16,958 bases of DNA. It comes from an uncultured Collinsella sp. (GTDB taxonomy: Bacteria; Actinomycetota; Coriobacteriia; Coriobacteriales; Coriobacteriaceae). Of this stretch, positions 7,013 to 16,946 are shown piece after piece; the stretch's first letter is position 1, and every line of letters begins with the position of its first letter. The position numbers and the translations under genes are program-made. The notes beneath the pieces were generated by a model, which worked only from the letters and a program-made list of their open reading frames with translations, did no database searches and had not been told where the DNA came from. The stretch spans positions 1 to 16,958 of the forward strand of contig CAAENA010000086.1 of assembly GCA_900757205.1 (NCBI GenBank), read 5' to 3'.

Positions 7013-7960
7013 ATGGAACTCAGGCTCGACAGGCTCACCAAGCAGTTCGGCAGCCATATCGCTGTCGATCGCGTGAGCTTCAGCTTCACGCCCGGCGTCT
7101 ACGGCCTACTCGGGGCCAACGGCGCGGGCAAGACCACGCTCATGCGCATGATATGCGACGTCATGAGGCCGACATCGGGAAGCGTGCTGTTCGGGGGCAC
7201 CCCCATAGACCAGCTTGGCGACGGCTATCGGGCGCGCCTCGGGTACCTGCCCCAGGACTTCGGCTACTACCCGGATTTCACGGCTTGCGACTTCATGATG
7301 TACCTGGCATCGCTCAAGGGGCTCACCGCGCAGCAGGCGAAAGTGCGCACGCGCGAACTCTTGGGCGTTGTCGGCCTCGCAGAGGCCGCAAAGCGGAAGG
7401 TCAAGACCTTCTCCGGCGGCATGAAGCAGCGGCTCGGCATCGCCCAGGCGGTGCTCAACGACCCGTCCGTCCTCGTGCTCGACGAGCCCACCGCGGGGCT
7501 CGACCCCAAGGAGCGCGTCCGCTTCCGCAACCTCATATCCTCTCTCGCCCAAGACAAGATCGTCATCCTCTCCACGCACATCGTCTCGGACGTGGAGTAC
7601 ATCGCCGACGAGATTCTCGTGATGCGCGCTGGCGGCATCATCACGACGGGCACGGTCGAAGAGATCACGGGGGACATCAGGGGATGCGTCTGGGAGTGCG
7701 CTGTCGCTCCGAGGGAGGCAGACGCCATGTCGGCATCGCTCACGGTGGGCAACATCCACTACGCCCAGGACGGCTCTGCCATCGTTCGCGTGGTGGCGCA
7801 GCAGCGTCCGCATCCGAGTGCGCGCGCCGTGGAGCCGACGCTGGAGGACGTCTACCTCTACCTCTTCCAAGAGCAGTCCGGGTGCCTGCCGGTTTCGCAA
7901 ACAAAAGCGGAAGTGGGGCAGGACGCAATCGCACGCAGGAAAGGAGCGCACCGTGGGTAG
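7013..7960 (+). CDS. ABC transporter ATP-binding protein (ABC-2 exporter type)
   Basis: This is the cytoplasmic ATPase subunit of an exporter. In the 315-residue product: Walker A GANGAGKTT (34-42), Q-loop Q81 (LPQDFGYYP), signature FSGGMKQR (133-140), Walker B VLVLDEP (153-159), D-loop AGLD (161-164) and H-loop H189 (LSTHIVSDVE). The long C-terminal part (about 215-290), ending in VEPTLEDVYLYL, is typical of ATPases paired with ABC-2 permeases (bacteriocin, drug or lantibiotic-immunity type). The start ATG has AAGGA six bases upstream. The end overlaps the permease start by eight bases. The substrate cannot be told from the sequence. The 52-base gap to the preceding gene holds no terminator, so the four-step operon is continuous. 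Confidence 0.93.
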   Translation: MELRLDRLTKQFGSHIAVDRVSFSFTPGVYGLLGANGAGKTTLMRMICDVMRPTSGSVLFGGTPIDQLGDGYRARLGYLPQDFGYYPDFTACDFMMYLASLKGLTAQQAKVRTRELLGVVGLAEAAKRKVKTFSGGMKQRLGIAQAVLNDPSVLVLDEPTAGLDPKERVRFRNLISSLAQDKIVILSTHIVSDVEYIADEILVMRAGGIITTGTVEEITGDIRGCVWECAVAPREADAMSASLTVGNIHYAQDGSAIVRVVAQQRPHPSARAVEPTLEDVYLYLFQEQSGCLPVSQTKAEVGQDAIARRKGAHRG

Positions 7961-9206
7961 CCTCATCAGATACGAGCTCAAGAAGATGCTCTCAAGGCGC
8001 GTCTCGCAGGTCTCTATAGCAGCCGTCCTGGTGTTGGTCGCGGTCATAGCCTTCTTCTACGTAACGTCCCAGTACGCCCTCGAACCCAAGGAGATGGGCA
8101 CCGAATTCGAGGGCACTGCCGCCATCGCCCAGATAAAGGCAAACGCGGAAGCGCTCGCAGGCCCCATCACCGACAAGAAGGCCACCGAGGCGCTCCGCGA
8201 GTTCAAGGAGTTCGTCGGTCCGGACGGCGAGGTCAAGGAAGAGTACAGAATGGACAGAAAGCCCTACGGGGAAAAGGCGGACGAGTACTGGGAGTTCAGA
8301 GCGAAGAACGGCTCCCTTATGGCGCTGCTGACAAGCCCTTGGATGCAAGACAACCAGATGCCCGTGTCCGCGGTAGCCACTATCGACACGACTGGCACCG
8401 TCGACCTCTACGGACAAGTCCGCTCGAAGATAGTCTCCGAGCTCCACGCGAACGGGGCCCTCTCGTACAACGACGAGGAGAGGGCGTTCTGGAGCGAGAA
8501 GGCGCAAGGTGTGCACACGCCCATCGAGTACGGATACGCAGGAGGGTGGGCGGAGTTCCTCAACCTCGCCCAGTTCCTCATATTCGCGATGCTCGCAGTC
8601 GTGATAACGTGCGCATCGGTGTTCAACGGGGAGTACCGGGCCAAAACCGACGCCATCCTGCTGTCCACCAAGTTCGGCAAATCAAGGCTCGGGCGCGCGA
8701 AGGCGGCAGCCTCTGTGATCGCGGCAAGCGCCATATACTGGGTCTTCACACTCGTCTTCCTGGCAATACCGCTCGTCTTCTACGGAGCCGACGGCGCAGG
8801 TCTACCCATCCAGATCTGCAACATCACATGCACCTACGGCATAAGCCTGTCAGCCGCCGCCCTCATATGCTGCCTCGTCGGGTATCTCGCAACCCTCGCC
8901 CTCCTTGGGATAGTGCTTGCGCTGTCGGCCAAGGTAGACAGCCCCATGGGAATCCTCGCAGTCGGCGTTGCTCTCATCTTGATTCCGATCTTCGTGCCGA
9001 CGATGACGAGCAGCATCGCGAACCACATCATCTACCTGTTCCCCTACGACGCACTGAACCCCTTGAACCTCTTCGACATGGTCTCGTACGCCATAGGCCC
9101 TGTCGTGGTCGAGCTCCCCGTGTTCCTCGCTGCTTTCTACCTTCTGCTTTTCGCGGCGGGCATTGTTCTCGCGATAAGGACGTTCAAACGCCATCAGGTT
9201 GCCTGA
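7953..9206 (+). CDS. ABC-2 type permease of the exporter
   Basis: This is the 417-residue membrane partner of the ATPase at 7013-7960. A GTG start is chosen because AAGGAG lies six bases upstream and the protein then begins MGSLIRYELKKMLSRR, the usual amphipathic entry of such permeases; an upstream in-frame ATG would add 45 residues antisense-like in composition inside the ATPase gene. Helices: about 19-37, then a large outside domain of about 165 residues, then helices at about 204-224, 251-277, 293-327 (one long or two short), 331-350 and 384-410. This one-plus-five helix layout with a large extracellular loop suggests an exporter or resistance permease. It overlaps the ATPase gene by eight bases and is followed by a strong terminator. 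The substrate is unknown. Confidence 0.9.
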   Translation: MGSLIRYELKKMLSRRVSQVSIAAVLVLVAVIAFFYVTSQYALEPKEMGTEFEGTAAIAQIKANAEALAGPITDKKATEALREFKEFVGPDGEVKEEYRMDRKPYGEKADEYWEFRAKNGSLMALLTSPWMQDNQMPVSAVATIDTTGTVDLYGQVRSKIVSELHANGALSYNDEERAFWSEKAQGVHTPIEYGYAGGWAEFLNLAQFLIFAMLAVVITCASVFNGEYRAKTDAILLSTKFGKSRLGRAKAAASVIAASAIYWVFTLVFLAIPLVFYGADGAGLPIQICNITCTYGISLSAAALICCLVGYLATLALLGIVLALSAKVDSPMGILAVGVALILIPIFVPTMTSSIANHIIYLFPYDALNPLNLFDMVSYAIGPVVVELPVFLAAFYLLLFAAGIVLAIRTFKRHQVA

Positions 9207-9252
9207 TGATGTCAAGCAGAGCCGTTGCCGCCAAGAATGCATGAATCGGCGA

Positions 9253-9287
9253 ACCTTCGAGTGATTGCGCACCATCTGGGCGAAGGT
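9253..9287 (+). repeat. Inverted repeat between permease stop and terminator
   Basis: ACCTTCG (9253-9259) and CGAAGGT (9281-9287) form a 7-bp stem around a 21-base loop, 10 bases before the operon terminator. No function is assigned. Confidence 0.4.
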
Positions 9288-9296
9288 GGATTGTCT

Positions 9297-9327
9297 GAAG
9301 GCGGGAGTTAATCCCGCCTTCTTGTTA
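9297..9327 (+). terminator. Intrinsic terminator of the sigma-ABC operon
   Basis: GAAGGCGGGA (9297-9306) pairs perfectly over 10 bp with TCCCGCCTTC (9312-9321) around a GTTAA loop and is followed by TTGTTAT. The T-rich tail exists only on the plus strand. Confidence 0.85.
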
Positions 9328-9540
9328 TCGCGCCGCCGATTTAGCTCGCAACGCCCTGGCCTGCGGGTGCCAGCCCCGAAATATACTCCCTCTTTCTGAC
9401 CTGCGGAAACTCACGTATGTCAGGGCGAAATCCTCTCCGATTCGCCTCTGGCTGTTAGGGTTTAGGGCTGAACGTTGCGCAACTGCGCCCTGGCCCGACC
9501 GTAAAACCTCTCTAACTTCTTTACCCGCCGCCTTCAAACA
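9328..9540. other. Intergenic stretch between island and transketolase, no supported gene
   Basis: These 213 bases contain a perfect palindrome GTTGCGCAAC (9474-9483) and a small CTGGC/GCCAG hairpin (9357-9374). On the minus strand an open frame without a start reads PDIREFPQVRKREYISGL and ends at a TAA, which looks protein-like but begins just after an in-frame stop. A 78-codon minus-strand frame here has its ATG inside the transketolase terminator and is not believable. It may be an intergenic repeat or a gene remnant. Confidence 0.3.
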
Positions 9541-9541
9541 C

Positions 9542-9580
9542 AAAGCCGGGGTGCCCTCCACATGGAAGGCGCCCCGGCTT
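9542..9580 (-). terminator. Terminator after the transketolase genes
   Basis: On the minus strand AAGCCGGGGCGCC pairs over 13 bp (one G-U) with GGCACCCCGGCTT around a 12-base loop, followed by TGTGTTTG. The hairpin is strong, the T-tail modest. It begins 55 bp after the transketolase C-subunit stop. Confidence 0.7.
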
Positions 9581-9634
9581 ATTCGTTACCCAATGCGAAA
9601 AGCGGCTCTCAAGTTAAGGCCAAAGCAGACCGCC

Positions 9635-10576
9635 CTAGGCCAAGAACTCCTTGGTGGTTGCCACGATGTTGGCGGCGTCCAGGCCGTACCTGTGCAGGAG
9701 TTCGGCACCCGGACCGGACTCGCCAAAGGTGTCGTTGACGCCAATCTTCTTGAGCGGCGTCGGGCACTGCTCACACAGGACGTCGGCAACGGCGCTGCCC
9801 AGGCCACCGATCACAGAGTGCTCCTCGACGGTCACGACGTGGCCGGTCTTGGTGGCGCTCTTGACGATCAGGTCGGCATCGATGGGCTTGATGGTGTGCA
9901 TGTTGATGACCTCGGCGTCGATGCCCTCGGCAGCGAGCTGCTCGGCGGCCTCGAGAGCCTCGCCGACCATCAGGCCGCAGGCGATGATGGTCACATCGGC
10001 GCCCTCGCGCATGACAATGCCCTTACCCAACTCGAACTTGTAGGTCTCGGGGTCGTTGATAACCGGCGAGGCCAAACGGGCGAAGCGCATGTACACCGGA
10101 CCGTCGCACTCGTAGGCGGCGCGCGTCACGGCGCGGGCCTCCACGTCGTCGGCGGGAACAATTACGGTCATGCCGGGGATGACGCGCATGAGGGCGATAT
10201 CCTCGCAGCACTGGTGCGTGGCGCCGTCCTCGCCCACCGAGATGCCGGCGTGCGTGGCACCGATCTTAACGTTGAGGTGCGGGTAGCCGATGGAGTTGCG
10301 GACCTGCTCAAAGGCGCGACCGGCAGCGAACATGGCAAAGGTACTCGCGAAGGCAACGCGACCGGTGGTTGCGATACCGGCGGCAACACCCATCAGGTTG
10401 CTCTCGGCAATGCCCACATCGAAGAAGCGGTCGGGGCAAGCGGCCTTAAACTTGCCGGTCTGCGTGGCGGCGGCCAGGTCGGCGTCGAGGACCACAAAGT
10501 CATCGTGCTCGTTGGCGAGCTCGACGAGGGCCTCGCCGTAGCTTACGCGCGTGGCGATTTTCTTGACGTCTGCCAT
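9635..10576 (-). CDS. Transketolase, C-terminal subunit
   Basis: This carries the pyrimidine-binding and C-terminal domains of a two-gene transketolase, which transfers C2 ketol units between sugar phosphates in the non-oxidative pentose phosphate pathway using thiamine diphosphate. The 313-residue product starts MADVKKIATRVSYGEALVEL; E58 in FFDVGIAESNLMG is the glutamate that activates the cofactor. GATHAGISVGEDGATHQ (106-122) is the phosphate/substrate loop, and the C-terminal domain follows from about 190 (VTIIACGLMVGEALEA). The ATG was chosen because GGAG lies seven bases upstream and because it begins one base after the N-subunit stop; the longer in-frame extension reads antisense-like. 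A fused transketolase has about 660 residues; 276 plus 313 fits the split form common in anaerobes. Deoxyxylulose-phosphate synthase was considered and is less likely given the split. Confidence 0.93.
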   Translation of the reverse strand: MADVKKIATRVSYGEALVELANEHDDFVVLDADLAAATQTGKFKAACPDRFFDVGIAESNLMGVAAGIATTGRVAFASTFAMFAAGRAFEQVRNSIGYPHLNVKIGATHAGISVGEDGATHQCCEDIALMRVIPGMTVIVPADDVEARAVTRAAYECDGPVYMRFARLASPVINDPETYKFELGKGIVMREGADVTIIACGLMVGEALEAAEQLAAEGIDAEVINMHTIKPIDADLIVKSATKTGHVVTVEEHSVIGGLGSAVADVLCEQCPTPLKKIGVNDTFGESGPGAELLHRYGLDAANIVATTKEFLA

Positions 10577-10577
10577 C

Positions 10578-11408
10578 CTAGAGCTCCTCTCCAGCGGCCG
10601 TGAGCTCTGCCATGGCCTGCTCAAACTGTTCATCGTTGGGGGCTTTACCGTGCCAACCCACCTGGTTCTCCATAAAGGAGACGCCCTTGCCCTTTGTGGT
10701 CTCCGCGATAATGGCAGTCGGCTGCCCCTTGGTGGCGCGAGCCTCGGCAAAGGCAGCGCGAATCTGGTCGAAATCGTTGCCGTCGGCGAGCTCAACCACA
10801 TGGAACTTAAAAGCACGGAACTTGTCGGCGAGCGGCATGGGGTCGTTGACTTCCTCGACGGGACCATCGATCTGCAGGCCGTTGTGGTCGACGATCACGC
10901 AGAGGTTATCGAGCTGCTGGTTGCCGGCAAACATGGCGGCCTCCCAGACCTGGCCCTCCTCGCTCTCGCCATCACCCAGCAGGGCGTACGTGCGATAAGT
11001 ATCGCCCCAGTGCTTGGCGGCAACGGCCATGCCCACGGCGGCGGAAATGCCCTGGCCGAGCGAGCCGGTGGACATGTCGACGCCCGGGGTGTCGTTCATG
11101 TTGGGGTGACCCTGCAGGTGGCTGCCGATGTGGCGCAGCGTCTCAAGATCCTCCTTGGGGAAGAACCCCCGCTCGGCGAGCACAGCGTACAGACCAGGTG
11201 CACAGTGGCCCTTGGAAAGCACAAAGCGATCGCGGTCGGCCTTGCGGGGATGGGCCGGGTCGACGTTCATTTCCTCAAAGTACAGATAGGTCATGATGTC
11301 GGCAGCGCCGAGCGAACCGCCCGGATGGCCGGACTTGGCAGCGTGCACGCCGGTGACGATGCCCTTCCTTACCTCGTTGGCAACCTTTTTGAGCTCTTCG
11401 TCGCTCAT
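10578..11408 (-). CDS. Transketolase, N-terminal (thiamine-diphosphate-binding) subunit
   Basis: This is the pyrophosphate-binding half of the two-gene transketolase. In the 276-residue product: the SGHPGGSLGAADI loop with H28, SKGH (65-68), GSLGQGISAAVGMA (116-129) and the thiamine-diphosphate/Mg motif GDGESEEGQVWEA (145-157) ending in the DHNGLQIDG segment with N176. The ATG is preceded by AAGGAAGG five bases upstream. It lies one base before the C-subunit gene, so the subunits are made together. The 207-bp gap upstream (11409-11615) is AT-rich around 11520-11550 and should contain the promoter, but I found no clean -35/-10 pair and no strong terminator for the preceding yitT gene. Confidence 0.93.
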   Translation of the reverse strand: MSDEELKKVANEVRKGIVTGVHAAKSGHPGGSLGAADIMTYLYFEEMNVDPAHPRKADRDRFVLSKGHCAPGLYAVLAERGFFPKEDLETLRHIGSHLQGHPNMNDTPGVDMSTGSLGQGISAAVGMAVAAKHWGDTYRTYALLGDGESEEGQVWEAAMFAGNQQLDNLCVIVDHNGLQIDGPVEEVNDPMPLADKFRAFKFHVVELADGNDFDQIRAAFAEARATKGQPTAIIAETTKGKGVSFMENQVGWHGKAPNDEQFEQAMAELTAAGEEL

Positions 11409-11615
11409 TGTGCCTTCCTTTCATCCTCATTAGACAAGATGCGCACGGCACCGAAGGTAATCCCAACACAGCCGCAATGCACGTACGTCATTCATTATGC
11501 TGGAAACTGATGGCTTTACCAGAGTTTTTATCATTATTTGAACAATTTAGCAGGCAGAACCGCTGATGAAACGGTTTATCAATGTGAACGTCTTTTGGAT
11601 GGAACGCGGTCGCCC

Positions 11616-12506
11616 CTACGCGCTAATGTCCTTGAATCCCTCGCCGAAGGCTTCCGTAACGTCAGCGACCGTCACAATGGCGTGAGGATCGCGCTCGCGC
11701 ACGATCGTCTTGAGGGTATTGAGCTCTCGACGGCTCACGATGACCATGATCACCGGCTTCTCGGCACCCGAATACATGCCAGTCGCCTTAAACTTGGTAC
11801 AACCACGACCCAGGCCATACATGATATCGGCGGCGATATCAGGGAACTTGTCCGAGATGATGAGTACCATACGGCGTTTGTTGCCACCATCGACCACGGC
11901 ATCGATCACGTAGCCGCTAATGACCATCGAAAGGCCTGCATATAGTGCATTTTCGATTGAAAAGACCGGAGCCGACAGCGCGCATACGGCAACATCGATC
12001 GCCATGACGGTCGAGCCCACGGGCAGCGAGGTATTACGCGAGATGATTTGGCCAATCGTGTCCGAGCCGCCGGTGTTGGCGCCGGCGCGCAGCACCATGC
12101 CGTAACCGATGCCTGTAATAATGCCGCCCCACATGGCAGGGAGCATCAGGTCTGCATGTGCCAGAGGTGCTACAAACGGGGCGAACAGATCGGTAAAGAA
12201 GCCCAGCAGCACAAAGCCCGTCGCGGTCTGCACCACGTAGAACATGCCGCCCTCGCGCATAACGACCAGCAACAGCAAGGCGTTCATCACGATCGTCTGA
12301 ATACCAACGGGAAGCGATATGCCGCGCGATGCGCCGACCGCCTGGATAATGGTGGCAAGGCCCGTAACACCACCGGCAGCAAGGCCGTTGGGAATCAAAA
12401 ACAGGTCGGTCGCAATAGCGGCCAGAGCGCACCCCAACATAATCTGGGGCAGGTCGTGAAAGAAGTTCATCGATAGAATGCGCTTGATGTCCAGACGATA
12501 TGCCAT
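11616..12506 (-). CDS. YitT family membrane protein (DUF161 + DUF2179)
   Basis: YitT-family proteins are multi-spanning membrane proteins of uncertain function; transport is often suggested but not established. The 296-residue product has five or six hydrophobic segments at about 20-40, 45-58, 66-83, 90-115, 121-140 and 166-205, with the family signature ANTGGSDTIGQII (143-155) before the last ones. A cytoplasmic DUF2179 domain follows (about 210-291: GLGRGCTKFKATGMYSG). The ATG at 12506 has GGGAGG six bases upstream; an in-frame ATG 24 bases earlier lies inside a terminator hairpin and has no RBS. The gene sits directly after that hairpin, so its expression depends on read-through or attenuation. 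It separates prfB from the transketolase pair. Confidence 0.88.
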   Translation of the reverse strand: MAYRLDIKRILSMNFFHDLPQIMLGCALAAIATDLFLIPNGLAAGGVTGLATIIQAVGASRGISLPVGIQTIVMNALLLLVVMREGGMFYVVQTATGFVLLGFFTDLFAPFVAPLAHADLMLPAMWGGIITGIGYGMVLRAGANTGGSDTIGQIISRNTSLPVGSTVMAIDVAVCALSAPVFSIENALYAGLSMVISGYVIDAVVDGGNKRRMVLIISDKFPDIAADIMYGLGRGCTKFKATGMYSGAEKPVIMVIVSRRELNTLKTIVRERDPHAIVTVADVTEAFGEGFKDISA

Positions 12507-12518
12507 GCTACCTCCCTC

Positions 12519-12546
12519 AAAAAAGCGCACCCAAACGGATGCGCTT
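12519..12546 (-). terminator. Terminator/attenuator directly in front of yitT
   Basis: On the minus strand AAGCGCATCC pairs over 10 bp (one G-U) with GGGTGCGCTT around a GTTT loop, followed by six T that end immediately before the yitT Shine-Dalgarno sequence. Only 12 bases separate the T-run from the ATG. Such a position is unusual for a terminator of the upstream gene, since it would silence yitT unless antitermination or read-through occurs. Confidence 0.75.
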
Positions 12547-12566
12547 CGAACTTCTTGCTGTATTCG

Positions 12567-12572
12567 ATTCTA
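12567..12572 (-). promoter_or_regulatory. Possible -10 element for yitT leader
   Basis: TAGAAT on the minus strand lies 61 bases upstream of the yitT ATG and would give a leader of about 50 nt containing the terminator hairpin. No good -35 hexamer is seen, so the call is tentative. Confidence 0.25.
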
Positions 12573-12586
12573 CCGATTCGCCGAAC

Positions 12587-12611
12587 AAAAACCACCCCTG
12601 CGCAGGGTTTG
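12587..12611 (-). terminator. Hairpin with GGGTGGTTTTTG tail downstream of prfB
   Basis: On the minus strand AAACC...GGTTT encloses the palindrome CCTGCGCAGG, followed by TTTTTGTT. It is one of two adjacent terminator-like hairpins after prfB that share the 3' arm GGGTGGTT. Confidence 0.5.
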
Positions 12612-12621
12612 CTTTGGATAC

Positions 12622-12646
12622 AAAACCACCCTGCTCGGAGGGTTTT
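12622..12646 (-). terminator. First terminator-like hairpin after prfB
   Basis: On the minus strand AAAACCCTCC pairs imperfectly with GGGTGGTTTT around GAGCA (one mismatch, one G-U) and the arm ends in four T, then GTAT. It begins 27 bp after the prfB stop, where the terminator of secA-prfB is expected. Confidence 0.5.
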
Positions 12647-12657
12647 ATCCATTTCCA

Positions 12658-12677
12658 CATAAACCGGGCGGTTTATG
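12658..12677. repeat. Short palindrome spanning the prfB stop codon
   Basis: CATAAACC (12658-12665) and GGTTTATG (12670-12677) form an 8-bp stem around GGGC. The right arm includes the prfB TAA. It may belong to the prfB 3' structure. Confidence 0.5.
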
Positions 12678-13820
12678 CAGATGGGATCTCTGCGTCAGCG
12701 TTGCCAGTGGCCCAGCGATGGTAGCCAATAACAAACGGGTCCAGGTCGCCATCGTCAAGAACTGCCTCGACGTTGCTGGTCTCAACGCCCGTGCGTAGGT
12801 CCTTAACCATCTGATACGGGTAGAGCACGTAGCTGCGGATCTGGTTGCCAAAACCAATCGTGGTTTTGGGTCCGCGAATCTCATCCAGGGCCTCGGCGCG
12901 CTTCTCGAGCTCAATCTCGTACAGGCGAGCCTTGAGGATCTGCATGCACGCGGCCTTGTTCTGGATCTGGCTGCGCTCGTTTTGGCAGGTGACCACAATG
13001 CCGCTGGGGAAATGCGTCACGCGCACGGCGGAGTCGGTGGTGTTAACGCCCTGACCGCCCGGGCCGCTCGCATGGTACACGTCCACGCGGATGTCATCGG
13101 GACTGATTTCGATGTCGATATCATCGGGTAGCACGGGGATGACCTCGACGCCGGCAAACGTGGTCTGGCGGCGCTTCTTGTCGTCGGTGGGGCTAATGCG
13201 AACCAAGCGGTGGACGCCGGCCTCGGCGCGCAGCATGCCAAATGCGTCCTTGCCCTCGACGGTAAAGGTCGCGCGGTCGATGCCGATGACCTCGGCTGCG
13301 GGACAGTCGTTGATGGTGACCTTCCAGCCGCGACGCTGGCAGTACTTCATGTACATCTTAAAGAGCATGAAGGTCCAGTCCTGGGCCTCCAGACCACCCT
13401 GTCCGGGCTTGATGGTCACAATGGCATCGCCGTGATCGAACTCACCGGTAAACCAGCTCGAAAGCTCAAGCTCATCGATGGCACGGGCCAGGCGCTCAGC
13501 CGTGGCTGTAGCCTCCTCGCGAAGGGCGGCGGCATCGGGGTCATCCCCCATCTCCTCGGCAAGCTCCAGCGCGGCGCGGGCATCGGAAAGCTCGCCGCGC
13601 GCGTTGTCCACGGCAGCGATATCTTCCTTGGTGCGCGCGATCTCCTCCATGGTGGCACGGGCGGCGTCGGCGTCATCCCAAAAGCCGGGGGCCACGCTTT
13701 TGGCCTCGAGCTCGGTCACGCGCGTGCGCTTTTCGTCCAAGTGGAGATACGACTCGACCTCACCGAGCCGGTCCGCAAACGCGTCCAGCTCGGCGGGCGT
13801 TACCTCTAAAGCCTCAGCCA

Positions 13821-13821
<1 letters not shown>
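12673..13821 (-). CDS. prfB: Peptide chain release factor 2
   Basis: RF2 reads UGA and UAA stop codons and triggers peptide release. The 382-residue product has the long N-terminal helical domain (1-130), the KPGQGGLEAQDW segment (138-149) characteristic of RF2, the stop-codon domain with AGVHRLVRISPTDDKKRRQTT, and the catalytic GGQ at 255-257 in HASGPGGQGVNTTDSAVR. Where RF2 normally has the stop-recognition tripeptide SPF, this one shows SPT (210-212). The frame is continuous from the ATG, so the programmed +1 frameshift found in many bacterial prfB genes is absent, as is usual in actinobacteria. The ATG overlaps the TAA of secA (TAATG), so the two genes are translationally coupled. Two or three terminator-like hairpins follow. 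Confidence 0.95.
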
Positions 13822-16628
<2,807 letters not shown>

Positions 16629-16689
16629 GTGGTTTTCCTTTTTGGCCATCGCCCACGCCGTGCAGCTGCGGGCGAGTTAAACACAGATG

Positions 16690-16695
16690 ATTGTA
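16690..16695 (-). promoter_or_regulatory. Possible -10 element for secA
   Basis: TACAAT on the minus strand (five of six match) lies 61 bases upstream of the chosen secA start. No good -35 box is found at 16-18 bp, so the call is tentative. Confidence 0.35.
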
Positions 16696-16762
16696 CTTTA
16701 GCCAAACAAGGCGCGGCCTATACGGTCGACCTCGACCGCCACGTAATAACTATGACCAACCT

Positions 16763-16780
16763 GCCACAATGGGACAGGTT
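16763..16780. repeat. GCCAC-n-GGGACAGGTT repeat, copy 1
   Basis: GCCACAATGGGACAGGTT shares GCCAC and GGGACAGGTT with the copy at 16830-16845. It is also part of a weak inverted repeat with AACCTG at 16758-16763. It looks like a REP-type dispersed element rather than a promoter. Confidence 0.5.
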
Positions 16781-16824
16781 TATTTTGGCAAGTTTTATCT
16801 GAGCAAACGCCGTCTCTCTGCCAT

Positions 16825-16857
16825 TTGGTGCCACGGGGACAGGTTAGCTTGCACCAA
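16825..16857. repeat. REP-like palindrome with GCCAC-n-GGGACAGGTT, copy 2
   Basis: TTGGTGC (16825-16831) and GCACCAA (16851-16857) form a 7-bp stem enclosing the core GCCACGGGGACAGGTT (16830-16845), the second copy of the repeat at 16763. A stem with a conserved core in intergenic DNA fits a REP/BIME-like unit. Confidence 0.55.
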
Positions 16858-16867
16858 TAAAAATCAG

Positions 16868-16890
16868 AACCACCCTTAAAAAGGGTGGTT
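16868..16890 (-). terminator. Terminator of the gene to the right of the window
   Basis: AACCACCCTT pairs perfectly over 10 bp with AAGGGTGGTT around a three-base loop. On the minus strand the hairpin is followed by CTGATTTTTATT, on the plus strand by TGCTCTTA, so leftward termination is more likely. It separates secA from the gene beyond the edge. Confidence 0.65.
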
Positions 16891-16916
16891 TGCTCTTAGG
16901 GTATAACCCACGGGCC

Positions 16917-16946
16917 CCGGGCTCGCGTCTAAAGGCGCGGGCCCGG
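16917..16946. repeat. GC-rich hairpin at the right edge
   Basis: CCGGGCTCGCG (16917-16927) pairs over 11 bp with CGCGGGCCCGG (16936-16946), with one mismatch on the plus strand that becomes G-U on the minus strand, around an 8-base loop. There is no T-run beside it. It lies between the window edge and the terminator at 16868. No gene frame in the last 60 bases can be supported. Confidence 0.5.

Noticed and set aside
6550..8019. 489-codon plus-strand frame across the membrane protein and ABC ATPase
   Set aside because: Alternate-frame shadow, Arg/His-rich, crossing several genes whose real frames carry clear motifs.
9325..9561. 78-codon minus-strand frame
   Set aside because: Its ATG lies inside the transketolase terminator hairpin, there is no RBS, and the composition is Arg/Ala/Ser-rich without a domain.
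9551..11510. Long plus-strand frames opposite the transketolase genes
   Set aside because: Shadows; the minus-strand frames carry the thiamine-diphosphate motifs.
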